Assembly: GCF_002968835.1 (NCBI RefSeq)
Contig: NZ_PKQK01000002.1
Span: 1 to 64,000 of the forward strand
Reading direction: 5' to 3'
Length of the DNA: 64,000 bases
Source of the DNA: Paenibacillus sp. PCH8
GTDB lineage: Bacteria > Bacillota > Bacilli > Paenibacillales > Paenibacillaceae
The notes under the pieces were generated by a model. The model was not told the DNA's origin and searched no databases. It worked only from the letters and a program-made list of their open reading frames with translations. Positions 18,597 to 27,521 of the stretch are shown here, one piece after another. The first letter of the stretch is position 1; every line of letters starts with the position of its first letter. A program made the translations under genes and the position numbers.

Positions 18597-19546
18597 TACT
18601 CATCCGACCCTTGCTGCCATTGGCTTATAATAACGTCACTTAACGTCTCCATGTATAGAGGATCGCTATTAAGAGAATCAATACGCATCAGGCGCATGTC
18701 AATCTCTTTGGCAATCGATTTGGCCTCGATATCTAGATCATAGAGTACTTCGAGATGATCCGAGACGAATCCGATTGGTGCTACTAGCACATCCTCTACC
18801 TGTTCACGGGATAGTTCCTGTAACGTATCCAGAATATCCGGTCCAAGCCACGGCTCGGCTGTTCGTCCAGCACTTTGCCATGTGAATTGCCAATTGGTGA
18901 TTCCTACACGTGAAGCAATCGCTTCTGAAGTTTCCAGCAATTGTTGCGGGTATGGATCGCCCATATCCACAATTCGTGCTGGCAAGCTGTGAGCACTGAA
19001 CAACACCTTCACATCACCGCGTTTTGCGCCAGCTTCTTCGAAAGCATCCAATTTGGCACTCACCCGTGTGGACAGAGCCTGAATTAACTTCGGATGCAGG
19101 TGATAGCTCTCAATAAAGGACATATGCACGCCTAGTTCCTCTGCTTTTTCACGTGCACGCTTGATATAACTCCCTACACTCATCGTGGAGAAATGAGGAG
19201 CCAGTACAATACCAATCGCTGTTTGTATTCCATCCTTCGCCATCTGCTGCACGCCATCCTCGATAAACGGATACGCATGCTTCAGCCCTTGATAACAACG
19301 AAATTCCACATCATTGCCGCGCTCATCCCGGTTTAACGTCTCCTGAAGGGCCTTAACCTGATTATCCGTGTTCTCCCGTAGCGGGAAAACACCGCCAACA
19401 ATGGCTTCATAACGATCCGTCAGTTCTTTCAGTTGTTCCGGTTCAGGCGGACGTCCTCTGCGGATATGTGTGTAATATGCTTCAACACTCTCCATATTCT
19501 CAGGTGTGCCATACGACATCACCAGTACACCTACAGTATTAGTCAT
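18596..19546 (-). CDS. cpfC: Coproporphyrin III ferrochelatase (HemH/CpfC)
   Basis: 316 residues. Inserts Fe2+ into coproporphyrin III in the Gram-positive haem route. It shows the ferrochelatase signature LFSAHSLPARIVDMGDPYPQQ region with the catalytic His, and the late PIGFVSDHLEVLYDLDIEA with conserved His/Glu. Its start lies inside the end of hemE (8-base overlap) and its end overlaps the cgoX start, so the three are one operon. The gene for haem synthase/decarboxylase ChdC (HemQ) is not in the window. Confidence 0.95.
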   Translation of the reverse strand: MTNTVGVLVMSYGTPENMESVEAYYTHIRRGRPPEPEQLKELTDRYEAIVGGVFPLRENTDNQVKALQETLNRDERGNDVEFRCYQGLKHAYPFIEDGVQQMAKDGIQTAIGIVLAPHFSTMSVGSYIKRAREKAEELGVHMSFIESYHLHPKLIQALSTRVSAKLDAFEEAGAKRGDVKVLFSAHSLPARIVDMGDPYPQQLLETSEAIASRVGITNWQFTWQSAGRTAEPWLGPDILDTLQELSREQVEDVLVAPIGFVSDHLEVLYDLDIEAKSIAKEIDMRLMRIDSLNSDPLYMETLSDVIISQWQQGSDE

Positions 19547-20603
19547 TGGTTACCATCACCCCTGTTTTCAATGCTTCAGCTGAATATTCGTGAATATAAG
19601 CTGTCAATTCTCTCAATTTATCCAAAGAAGCTTCAGGAAATAGTCCATGTCCCAGATTGAAAATGTAACCTGGCTCCTTAATACCTTCGTCAATAATCAC
19701 TTTAGCTTGCTCTTTGATCAGTTCCATCGGTGCTGTCAACAGATAAGGGTCCAGATTACCCTGCACGGCGAACTTGCCACCCAGACGCTTACGTGCTTCT
19801 GAGATGGACACTCTCCAGTCTAAACCAATGACATTGGCCTGCAGATCATGCAACGTTGGCAATAGTTCTCCCGAAGCCACACCAGGGAAATAAATCTTAG
19901 GTACATTCAAATCGGACAATTCGGTAAAGATACGAGTAATCGTAGGCAACACATACGTTCTGAAATCTTTGGGAGAAAGCGCTCCAACCCAGCTGTCGAA
20001 CAATTGGAATGCCTTACCACCATTTGCAATATGCGCACGAATATATGTAATGACCATATCACCAAGCTTCTGCATCAGCTTGTGCCATACTTCTGGCTCA
20101 CTGTACATCATCGTTTTGGTCCGAATGTATCCTTTGGAAGGTTGACCCTCAATCAGATAACTCGCAATGGTGAATGGTGCGCCCGCAAACGTAATCAGGG
20201 GCACGTCAAGCTCCTTATCCAGAATTCGAATGGTCTCCAGAATATGTGACAGATCACCTTCAACGTCAATCGGACGCAAACGATCTACATCTGCAGCTGA
20301 ACGAATGGGGTTATCAATTACCGGTCCAATATTTTTGACAATGTCAAAATCAATGCCCAGTGAGGCAACCGGATTCATAATATCGGAATACAAAATAGCC
20401 GCATCTACACCCAGTTTTCGCACTGGCATGAGTGTAACTTCAGCCGCCAGCTCGGGTTGTTGGCAAATTTCTAGTAAGGAGTACTTTTCTTTAATTTTGC
20501 GATATTCAGGATCATAACGTCCAGCCTGACGCATGTACCATACCGGAACACGGTCAACCTGTTGCTTGAAACTTGCCCGAATCAGTCGATCATTATAGCT
20601 CAT
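19539..20603 (-). CDS. hemE: Uroporphyrinogen decarboxylase
   Basis: 354 residues. Converts uroporphyrinogen III to coproporphyrinogen III. The N-terminal signature PVWYMRQAGRYDPEYR and the motif FAGAPFTIASYLIEG are intact. I start at ATG 20603 because TTGGAGG lies 9-15 bases upstream; the in-frame TTG at 20618 is part of that site. First gene of hemE-cpfC-cgoX. An inverted repeat CATAAT-N4-ATTATG lies 29 bases upstream and may be an operator. Confidence 0.96.
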   Translation of the reverse strand: MSYNDRLIRASFKQQVDRVPVWYMRQAGRYDPEYRKIKEKYSLLEICQQPELAAEVTLMPVRKLGVDAAILYSDIMNPVASLGIDFDIVKNIGPVIDNPIRSAADVDRLRPIDVEGDLSHILETIRILDKELDVPLITFAGAPFTIASYLIEGQPSKGYIRTKTMMYSEPEVWHKLMQKLGDMVITYIRAHIANGGKAFQLFDSWVGALSPKDFRTYVLPTITRIFTELSDLNVPKIYFPGVASGELLPTLHDLQANVIGLDWRVSISEARKRLGGKFAVQGNLDPYLLTAPMELIKEQAKVIIDEGIKEPGYIFNLGHGLFPEASLDKLRELTAYIHEYSAEALKTGVMVTND

Positions 20604-20631
20604 GTAAGAAGCCTCCAATAGTTTTTGGACT

Positions 20632-20647
20632 CATAATTACCATTATG
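20632..20647. promoter_or_regulatory. Inverted repeat upstream of hemE
   Basis: CATAAT-TACC-ATTATG, a 6-4-6 palindrome between the divergent hemE and MFS genes. Its AT composition recalls Fur/PerR/Zur operators, but the spacing does not match the 7-1-7 form. Low confidence. Confidence 0.3.
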
Positions 20648-20807
20648 CCCTTTTTAAACAGCCGTAACAACCATATGCAGATGCGTTCTACGTGACAATA
20701 CTATGACATTCCTTACACCCCCATCCCATATGCCAATTATGTTATAATGAAAGAATGGCGTTTTTTGGAGAATTACAGAAAAATGTATGAAAGGAAGTGA
20801 AAGCACT

Positions 20808-22019
20808 TTGAAAACGTGGAAAGTTAACCTCATTGTGCTTTGGTTTGGACAGTTTCTGGTCAATTCAGGCATGACCATGATTACCCCTTTTTTGTCCCTT
20901 TATCTCGCCAGAGATCTGGGTGTTGTTGGCGAACATGAGATTGGCATTTGGGCCGGATTTATATTTGCAGCTAATTTCCTCACCTCATTTTTGTTCCAGC
21001 CGCTCTGGGGCAAGTTATCTGATAAGTATGGTCGAAAAGTGATGCTGCTGCGCTCGGGATTCGGGATGGCGATTGTGATTGCCCTTATGGGTCTGGCACA
21101 GAATCCCTGGCAGTTGCTCTTATTGCGTTTGCTTAATGGTACCATTTCCGGCTTCAACCCTGCTGCTGTTGCACTGATCTCGGGTACCACACCGAAGGAC
21201 CGCATGGGTTTCGCCATGGGAATCAGCCAATCTGGACAGGTTGCCGGCACCATCCTGGGTCCGCTCATCGGTGGCTTGCTGGCTGATGCGGTAGGCTTCC
21301 GTCCGATTTTCTATATTACAGGTGGACTGATCTTCGTCGCCTCCATGCTCGCCATGTTCCTGGTGAGAGAGAAATTCGACCGTAAAGAAGCAGCCAAACT
21401 GCCAGCACAATCCGTGTTGTCCGGTCTGAAGGAGTTGAACAAGTCTCCTCAACTTCCCGCACTGTTTGCAGTGACGTTTCTGTTGCAGTTTGCGATGATT
21501 AGCCCCATGTCACTCTTGCCGCTGTATGTACAAAAATTGCATGCTTCGGATGTAAACGTGGCCTTCTGGGCAGGAATGGTCGGTGCAGTTACGGGACTTT
21601 CCAATATGGCTATGTCTCCGATTCTCGGGAAACTCAGTGACAGGATCGGTCCTCACAAGGTGCTTACGTTCTCCCTCATAGGAACAGGACTCATGCTTAT
21701 TCCGCAGGCATTTGTTCAGACCGTGTGGCAGCTCATTGTTGTTCGTTTCATGATGGGTGTGTTCATGGGTGGCCTGCTTCCGAGCGTTAATGCCCTGATC
21801 CGTTCCTATACATCGGATAGCATGATTAGCCGTGCATTCAGTTTTAATACGAGCACATTGGCGCTGGGCAACATGCTTGGAGCGATCATTGGAGGTTTTA
21901 TGGCAGGATTCATCGGGATCGAAGGTCTGTTTATCGTCTCTGGTGGACTGCTCTTGCTCAATATGGTTTGGGTCAGATTCAAATTGTACAACAAACCGGC
22001 TTTGACACGAGAATCTTGA
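20808..22019 (+). CDS. MFS multidrug efflux transporter (DHA1 family)
   Basis: 403-residue 12-helix major facilitator. The cytoplasmic loop motif GKLSDKYGRKVMLLRSG occurs after helix 2, with a second copy GKLSDRIGPHKVL after helix 8. The helix-5 antiporter motif appears as GQVAGTILGPLIGG, so it is an H+-coupled exporter. I prefer TTG 20808, behind AAGGAAG; ATG 20787 would add seven residues but overlaps that site. A TATAAT at 20743-20748 may be its -10 box. It is divergent from hemE. Confidence 0.85.
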   Translation: MKTWKVNLIVLWFGQFLVNSGMTMITPFLSLYLARDLGVVGEHEIGIWAGFIFAANFLTSFLFQPLWGKLSDKYGRKVMLLRSGFGMAIVIALMGLAQNPWQLLLLRLLNGTISGFNPAAVALISGTTPKDRMGFAMGISQSGQVAGTILGPLIGGLLADAVGFRPIFYITGGLIFVASMLAMFLVREKFDRKEAAKLPAQSVLSGLKELNKSPQLPALFAVTFLLQFAMISPMSLLPLYVQKLHASDVNVAFWAGMVGAVTGLSNMAMSPILGKLSDRIGPHKVLTFSLIGTGLMLIPQAFVQTVWQLIVVRFMMGVFMGGLLPSVNALIRSYTSDSMISRAFSFNTSTLALGNMLGAIIGGFMAGFIGIEGLFIVSGGLLLLNMVWVRFKLYNKPALTRES

Positions 22020-22090
22020 TTCTCCTAAGTATCTTTTGAACCTATCTGCCTTCATTAAAACTTGTTTAAATCGAGGCAAACTCCCATTGA

Positions 22091-22133
22091 AAAAAGCCGC
22101 AATCAGCGCCTAATGGCCTGATTGCGGCTTTCT
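22091..22133. terminator. Bidirectional terminator
   Basis: Perfect 14-base stem AAAGCCGCAATCAG / CTGATTGCGGCTTT between the converging MFS and P450 genes. Confidence 0.92.
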
Positions 22134-22139
22134 GTATTG

Positions 22140-23348
22140 TTATGAATTCGACAGAATGCCTTCGAATTGGATCGGATACTGCTTCACACCGAACACAAAG
22201 GCACTTTGTATCGGTTGCAGGACAGTCCCCGGCACAAGCTGAATATGTTCCATATGTTGAAGCAACGTATGAAGAACTACCCTTGCCTCCAAACGAGCGA
22301 GCGGTGCCCCCAGACAAAAATGAATGCCAAATCCAAATCCCATATGCCTGTTCGGTTTGCGATCGGAGACGAATTCTTCCGCACGTTCGAATTGGCCTTT
22401 ATCCCGATTAGCCGATCCAACCCAGGATATCACTTGTTCTCCTGCCTGAATTGTCTGTCCATTCAACTCTACAGTTTCCTTGGCGACACGACCAATCGCA
22501 ACAATGGGTGGGTAAAATCGCAGCGTCTCTTCGATTGCAGCAGTAATCCGTTCAGGGTGTTCACGCAACTCCCGCTGAAGCTCGGGTTGTTCAGACAATA
22601 TCCGAACCGCATTCGTAATCAGATTGGTTGTTGTTTCATTACCTGCTGCAAGCAAAAGAATACAGAACCCTACCACTTCCTCTGTAGTCAACTTCTGACC
22701 TTCAATCTCCGCTGCAAGCAGTAACGAGATCAGATCATCCTGTGGCTGCAACCGACGTTCTTCCATAATGCCAGTGAAATAGATGTGCAATTCCTGCACA
22801 TTTCTCTTTTTCTCCTCCATTAACTCCTGAAAGGCCTGCTCACTATCGTCACGTGCACCTTTCACCAACACATCCGACCAGTCCTTGAACTTATGTCGAT
22901 CCGTGGTAGGCACTCCAATCAGTTCGGCGATCACAATGACAGGAAGTGGTGTTGCAAGTTCATCAATCAGCTCCATATGGCCTGCTGACAAGTATGGACC
23001 AATTAGATCATCTACGATGTCCTGAATACGTGGAGCTAATGATTCAATCGCCTTGGGCGTAAATGCTTGATTCACCAGATCACGTAGCTGTTTATGCTTG
23101 GGAGGATCTGTTGTTAACATACTCGTATTGGCCCGGTCACGCGCAGAAGAGAACAGTTTTGGATTTTTAAGTACATATTGCACATCTTCGTAACGAAAAA
23201 CATCCCAACATTCTCGGTGCTCGTCATATCGAACTGGCGTATTGTCTCGGAGCTCTGCATACACCTGGAAAGGAGATAGTCGGTCCTCGACGGTCTCCAA
23301 TTCACGGATCGGAATGTAATTTGCATACTTTCTAGGTGCCTGTTTCAT
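22140..23348 (-). CDS. Cytochrome P450 (CYP109/CYP107-like)
   Basis: 402-residue soluble bacterial P450. The I-helix oxygen motif is AAGNETTTN, the ExxR motif is EETLRFYPP, and the haem loop FGFGIHFCLGAPLARLEAR holds the axial Cys. No ferredoxin or reductase gene is adjacent, so it must use partners from elsewhere. The ATG at 23348 follows a GGAGG site. Substrate unknown; relatives hydroxylate fatty acids, terpenes or steroids. It faces away from the asparaginase gene across a 460-base AT-rich gap. Confidence 0.93.
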   Translation of the reverse strand: MKQAPRKYANYIPIRELETVEDRLSPFQVYAELRDNTPVRYDEHRECWDVFRYEDVQYVLKNPKLFSSARDRANTSMLTTDPPKHKQLRDLVNQAFTPKAIESLAPRIQDIVDDLIGPYLSAGHMELIDELATPLPVIVIAELIGVPTTDRHKFKDWSDVLVKGARDDSEQAFQELMEEKKRNVQELHIYFTGIMEERRLQPQDDLISLLLAAEIEGQKLTTEEVVGFCILLLAAGNETTTNLITNAVRILSEQPELQRELREHPERITAAIEETLRFYPPIVAIGRVAKETVELNGQTIQAGEQVISWVGSANRDKGQFERAEEFVSDRKPNRHMGFGFGIHFCLGAPLARLEARVVLHTLLQHMEHIQLVPGTVLQPIQSAFVFGVKQYPIQFEGILSNS

Positions 23349-23543
23349 CGTTCTTCCTCCAATCAATAATATATATTTATTGACATATGTTAACCAACAC
23401 TATTATATACACAACTTCACGAAAATACCAATCATTGGAAGCGAATTGAGCCCCATTACCTAAATAGATGCTACTTCATTCCTCTTTCTCTGCTAAGTTA
23501 TGTTCTCTATAAATGCTTCTTTTCATTAGAATCAAACTATATA

Positions 23544-23560
23544 TGTAATATTAGTTAACA
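23544..23560. promoter_or_regulatory. GlnR/TnrA-type box 1
   Basis: TGTAA-TATTAGT-TAACA fits the nitrogen regulator consensus TGTNAN7TNACA at every fixed position. It lies between the P450 gene and ansZ. Confidence 0.6.
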
Positions 23561-23710
23561 CAAAAATAACTATTCCCCTCTTAAATCCACTAAATAACAC
23601 TCCTATCTTCATTTTTATTCTATCTAACATTCTTTCAAAATACCTAATAAATAATCGATTTACTCTTATAATCTATGAATGTAATCGAATTCACTACCAC
23701 TTTATATAAT

Positions 23711-23727
23711 TGTCATATAACTTAACA
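23711..23727. promoter_or_regulatory. GlnR/TnrA-type box 2
   Basis: TGTCA-TATAACT-TAACA fits TGTNAN7TNACA fully. It lies 83 bases before the ansZ start, overlapping one candidate promoter and upstream of another. In Bacillus subtilis ansZ is a TnrA target, which makes the site credible. Confidence 0.68.
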
Positions 23728-23809
23728 TGAAATACAATGATTTTAAGTCGATATACATATCACCCTCAACAAACCTATCACAATACTAACTTCAAGGAGA
23801 GTGCTATTC

Positions 23810-25021
23810 ATGAAAAAACCATCCAATCTTCGTCCCTGGGCAGTATGGAGTACCGCAGCCTTAACAGCATTAACCATTTCGTTGTCCCCCATCGGAACTT
23901 ACGCTGCCCATGCAGCTACAGTAGAAGTGAAAGGCACAACAGGCACTGCACAGACAGCACCCACCACTCCTGCACGCAATACCTCTATCCCGGCTGTGCC
24001 GGATTCATCCAAACAATCTGCACTCCCCAATGTATTGGTCATCGGAACCGGTGGCACGATCGCGGGACAATCCGAAGATGCGACCAGTTTCCAGAACTAC
24101 AAGGCAGGAACACTGCCCATCGGAGAGATGGTTGAGGCATTACCGGACAAACAGAAGATTGCCGATGTTAGCACACTCCAATTCGGAAATTCAGGTTCAG
24201 GTTCCTATACGATGGCTGATCTCTATGACTTGTCTCAGACGGTAGACAAAGCTCTTGCGCAGTATGACAGCGTTGTGGTTACCACGGGAACAGATACCAT
24301 GGAGGAGATTGCCTATTTCCTCGACATGACCGTTCAGAGCGACAAACCAGTCGTGATCACAGGTTCCATGCGCCCATGGACTGTCATCGGTTCTGACGCT
24401 CAAGCCAACCTTTACAACGCCATCAAACTTGCAGGCAGTGGCCGTACCACTTCATTCGGAACAGTACTGATGTTGAACGACACCATCCAGCTTGCTCGTG
24501 GCGTGACCAAAACCAATGATTATCGGACAGATACGTTCGAAACGCCGATGCTCGGCGCTGTGGGTTATATTGATGAAGAAAATATTCGAATCTACCGCGC
24601 TCCTGCCCGCGCCCTCAAAGCGGAAGGTACTGCGAAGCCCGCATTTGATCTGAGCAAAATCACAAAGGCCGACCTGGCAAAAGTGGAAATTGCCATCTCA
24701 TACCAAGAAGCTGGTGGCGGGGCCATTGAAGGGTTCGTTAATAGTGGAGTCAAGGGAATTGTCACCTCCGGTACAGGCGCTGGCGGAATCTCCAGAGCCA
24801 TGGGACAAGCTCGAACCAAAGCCATTGAAGAAGGGGTGATATTCGTGACTACCACCCGGACAGGATCAGGAAGTGTATACGGTGGAGGTAAAGGCATCAT
24901 TGCCGGCGACAACCTTAGTCCGCAACAAGCTCGTGTACTATTGATGCTTGGACTATCCTTCAGTGATGATTTTGACACGATTAAGAAATGGTTTGAAACG
25001 TACGGAACACCTGAAGTATAA
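23810..25021 (+). CDS. ansZ: Secreted L-asparaginase, type II
   Basis: 403-residue exported enzyme that hydrolyses L-asparagine to aspartate and ammonia. A signal peptide runs through PWAVWSTAALTALTISLSPIGTYAAHA, followed by a Thr/Pro-rich linker. The two catalytic threonine motifs are GTGGTIAG and VTTGTDTMEE. ATG 23810 follows AAGGAGA with 10-base spacing. Upstream GlnR/TnrA-type boxes suggest induction when nitrogen is scarce. It is monocistronic, ended by a strong hairpin. Confidence 0.95.
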   Translation: MKKPSNLRPWAVWSTAALTALTISLSPIGTYAAHAATVEVKGTTGTAQTAPTTPARNTSIPAVPDSSKQSALPNVLVIGTGGTIAGQSEDATSFQNYKAGTLPIGEMVEALPDKQKIADVSTLQFGNSGSGSYTMADLYDLSQTVDKALAQYDSVVVTTGTDTMEEIAYFLDMTVQSDKPVVITGSMRPWTVIGSDAQANLYNAIKLAGSGRTTSFGTVLMLNDTIQLARGVTKTNDYRTDTFETPMLGAVGYIDEENIRIYRAPARALKAEGTAKPAFDLSKITKADLAKVEIAISYQEAGGGAIEGFVNSGVKGIVTSGTGAGGISRAMGQARTKAIEEGVIFVTTTRTGSGSVYGGGKGIIAGDNLSPQQARVLLMLGLSFSDDFDTIKKWFETYGTPEV

Positions 25022-25060
25022 GAAAGCACTCATCCTTTATAGATCTATAGCTCTAGATGC

Positions 25061-25106
25061 AATAAGAGACGACACTCCTGTCATTCAGGAATTGTCGTCT
25101 CTTATT
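25061..25106 (+). terminator. Terminator-like hairpin after ansZ
   Basis: Perfect 14-base inverted repeat AATAAGAGACGACA / TGTCGTCTCTTATT with an inner TCCTG/CAGGA stem. Confidence 0.85.
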
Positions 25107-25192
25107 GTGTACCTGAACAAACCTCAAAGTCGAATCACATCTGTAATGTCACAGGTTAAAAAAAAGCAAATGTGGACCCGCTAGAGGTTATT

Positions 25193-25243
25193 TTTTCAGT
25201 CAGGTTATGTTTTCAGTCAGGTTATGTTTTCAGTCAGGTTATG
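25193..25243. repeat. Three perfect 17-base tandem repeats
   Basis: The unit TTTTCAGTCAGGTTATG occurs three times head to tail (25193, 25210, 25227) without mismatch, followed by a decayed partial copy (TTCAGCCAGTCTGTG). It lies in the gap between two converging genes, so it is non-coding. Confidence 0.95.
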
Positions 25244-25276
25244 TTCAGCCAGTCTGTGTTCTGTCCGCTTACCTTT

Positions 25277-25909
25277 TCACTTCACCCAAGCAAGTACGAG
25301 CCCATCATAATCCGGCAACATGGTCGTTACCAGACGTGGATCACTCGCCATCTGTTCATTGAAGCGCCGAACAGCCAGTACAGCCGGACCCTGCTTGTCC
25401 GGATTCAGCGTACGACCACGCAGGAAACAGTTATCCCCCACAATGACAGCACCTGGCCGAGCCAGCTTGATAGCATAGTCTAGATATACCGGATAATTTT
25501 CTTTGTCAGCGTCAATAAAGAAGAAATCGAATGTGCGTCCTTCCTGCGTCAGTTGCTCCAGGCTGTCTGCCGCCGGGCCAATGCGATACTCAACCTTTTC
25601 GCCAAACCCGCCTTCTTCCAGATGACCACGAGCCATTGCCGCATATTCTTCTTTTAGTTCCAGCGATGTCAGGGTTCCACCCTCACGCAATCCGCGTGCA
25701 ATGCAGATCCCGCTGTAACCGCCCAGCACACCGATTTCGAGCGCAGCTTCCGCTTTGGATGTCTTGGCTAGAAACGTGAGCAGACGTCCATACGCCGCAG
25801 CAACCGAAACTTCTGGCATGTCGTTCGAACGGATGGCCTCTTTCACTTTCAGCAAAAGGTCATCTTCTTGAAATAATTGATTTACATATTCATCCGGGGT
25901 CAAATTCAC
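25277..25909 (-). CDS. SAM-dependent O-methyltransferase (YrrM-like)
   Basis: 210 residues of the caffeoyl-CoA/catechol O-methyltransferase fold. The SAM-binding region reads ALEIGVLGGYSGICIARGL and the metal and catalytic block is FFFIDADKENYPVYLDYA with GDNCFLRG. It starts at GTG 25909 behind AAGGAGGA. In the Bacillus family YrrM/TrmR modifies wobble uridine (mo5U to mcmo5-type precursor) in tRNA; here both tRNA and small phenolic substrates remain possible. Confidence 0.85.
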   Translation of the reverse strand: MNLTPDEYVNQLFQEDDLLLKVKEAIRSNDMPEVSVAAAYGRLLTFLAKTSKAEAALEIGVLGGYSGICIARGLREGGTLTSLELKEEYAAMARGHLEEGGFGEKVEYRIGPAADSLEQLTQEGRTFDFFFIDADKENYPVYLDYAIKLARPGAVIVGDNCFLRGRTLNPDKQGPAVLAVRRFNEQMASDPRLVTTMLPDYDGLVLAWVK

Positions 25910-26138
25910 CGCTAAAATCCTCCTTGGACAATTGGACTGCTTTCCATATGGGTGCCAATGTTCTATAATAAATGTTTGTTATCAACACAGGCGGTTGACT
26001 ACTGCATCGTCTCGAAAGAGGAATGCATACGTTCACCGCATTTCTCATTGTAAGTTTTTTCACGGAAAGCGGCAAGGCCGCGCCGTTACTATACAGCAGA
26101 GAGAGGGACTTCCTTCTCCAGCTTGAAATGGAGTTGAA

Positions 26139-27299
26139 ATGAATCACATGGCTCAATTGCAATTGATTGCAACCTCAGCAATGGGACTCGAGGCTGTTGT
26201 CGCCCGGGAACTGAAGCAACTGGGGTATGAAGATGCTACGATCGACAACGGCCGGGTTTTCTTCACAGGAGATTATATTGATATTTGCCGTTGTAATCTG
26301 TGGCTGAGAAGCTCGGACCGCGTATTGGTGAAAATGGGTGAATTCCCTGCTACGACATTTGATGAATTGTTTGAAGGTACCAAAGCACTGCCTTGGGAAG
26401 AATGGATTCCAGCCGACGGCGAATTCCCTGTAGAGGGTCGCTCCCAAAAATCCCTATTGAGCAGTGTGCCTGCATCCCAAGGGATCGTGAAGAAAGCAAT
26501 CGTAGAGAAACTGAAGTTGACCTATGACACGGAGTGGTTCCCCGAGGATGGGTCTCGTTATGTGATTGAGGTCATTTTGCTGAACGATCGCGCCTTGCTT
26601 ACTTTAGATACGACCGGACCAGGTCTGCATAAACGGGGTTATCGTAAACTCGTAACCGAAGCCCCACTCAAAGAAACGCTTGCTGCGGCTCTTATTCAGC
26701 TTAGCCGCTGGAATGTATCCCGCCCCTTCTATGATCCATGCTGTGGATCAGGCACCATGCTGATCGAAGCCGCTATGATCGGCTGGAACATTGCACCCGG
26801 ACTTCGTCGGACTTTCAACTCCGAGGACTGGGCTGTCATTCCTGAAGAATTATGGGAACAGGCGCGCGAAGAAGCATTCGATGCCGTGCGTGACGATGTC
26901 CCGTTACAGATTTCAGGCAGTGACATTGATCCGGAAGCTATTGAAATAGCTCTGGCAGCGATCAAGAGCGCTGGGTTTGCCAAAGATATCGAAGTCAGCG
27001 TACTGCCCGCTCATCGTGCAAGACCACAGGGTGACTATGGTGTTATCATTACCAACCCCCCATATGGTGAACGGTTGAGTGAAGAGAAAGAGGTTCAGAA
27101 GCTGCTCCGTTCGTTAGGACGCAGTTACCTCGAAATGCCGACATGGTCCTTCTTTGCAATCACGTCGACCAAAGCTTTTGAAGAATATTTCGGTCACAAA
27201 GCAGACAAGCGTCGCAAATTATTCAATGGACGAATTGAAACCCAGTACTATCAGTATTTGGGCCCACTGCCTCCACGAAATAAAGCACCACAATCCTAA
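26139..27299 (+). CDS. THUMP-domain 23S rRNA (guanine-N2) methyltransferase, RlmL/YpsC-like
   Basis: 386 residues: an N-terminal ferredoxin-like and THUMP RNA-binding region (about 1-160), then a Rossmann methyltransferase domain with FYDPCCGSGTMLIEAA, GSDIDPEAI and the catalytic TNPPYGERL. This architecture is that of RlmL/YpsC enzymes that methylate a 23S rRNA guanosine. The start at 26139 has GGAG close upstream. It is monocistronic, ended by a hairpin at about 27312-27359. Confidence 0.9.
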   Translation: MNHMAQLQLIATSAMGLEAVVARELKQLGYEDATIDNGRVFFTGDYIDICRCNLWLRSSDRVLVKMGEFPATTFDELFEGTKALPWEEWIPADGEFPVEGRSQKSLLSSVPASQGIVKKAIVEKLKLTYDTEWFPEDGSRYVIEVILLNDRALLTLDTTGPGLHKRGYRKLVTEAPLKETLAAALIQLSRWNVSRPFYDPCCGSGTMLIEAAMIGWNIAPGLRRTFNSEDWAVIPEELWEQAREEAFDAVRDDVPLQISGSDIDPEAIEIALAAIKSAGFAKDIEVSVLPAHRARPQGDYGVIITNPPYGERLSEEKEVQKLLRSLGRSYLEMPTWSFFAITSTKAFEEYFGHKADKRRKLFNGRIETQYYQYLGPLPPRNKAPQS

Positions 27300-27311
27300 T
27301 AGATCATTTCC

Positions 27312-27359
27312 AAAAAAGGAGCGCTTCTGCCAACCATGGCTGGGGTGCTTCTTTTTTTC
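27312..27359. terminator. Terminator after the rRNA methyltransferase gene
   Basis: Imperfect hairpin (arms near GGAGCGCTTCTGCCA and TGGCTGGGGTGCTTC) followed by seven T residues; A6 on the left side makes it possibly bidirectional. Confidence 0.78.
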
Positions 27360-27521
27360 GGCTCGTTTTCCAAATGATATGAATGAATAGAGGTGACTTT
27401 GGCCTCAGTAGAGATTGAATCTACCTGAGCATAGTTGAAAAGCCAAGAGGCCACGATATAATGGATGAAGCTCTATTTTACATTCCGATAACAAAACAAC
27501 AATAGCAAGGGGGACATACAT

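Larger units (their letters stand above)
23349..23809. other. AT-rich divergent intergenic region
   Basis: About 460 bases without a gene, much richer in A+T than its surroundings. It holds two perfect TGTNA-N7-TNACA boxes (23544-23560 and 23711-23727) and a candidate promoter TTGTCA-N17-TACAAT (23710-23738) reading toward ansZ. A second possible -10 (TATACAT, near 23752) would place the nearer box at about -45. Confidence 0.7.

Noticed and set aside
20787..20807. Upstream ATG for the MFS efflux gene
   Set aside because: It overlaps the best Shine-Dalgarno sequence; the TTG at 20808 fits better, though the ATG cannot be fully excluded.
25193..25243. CRISPR array
   Set aside because: Repeats are directly adjacent with no spacers, and no cas gene is present.
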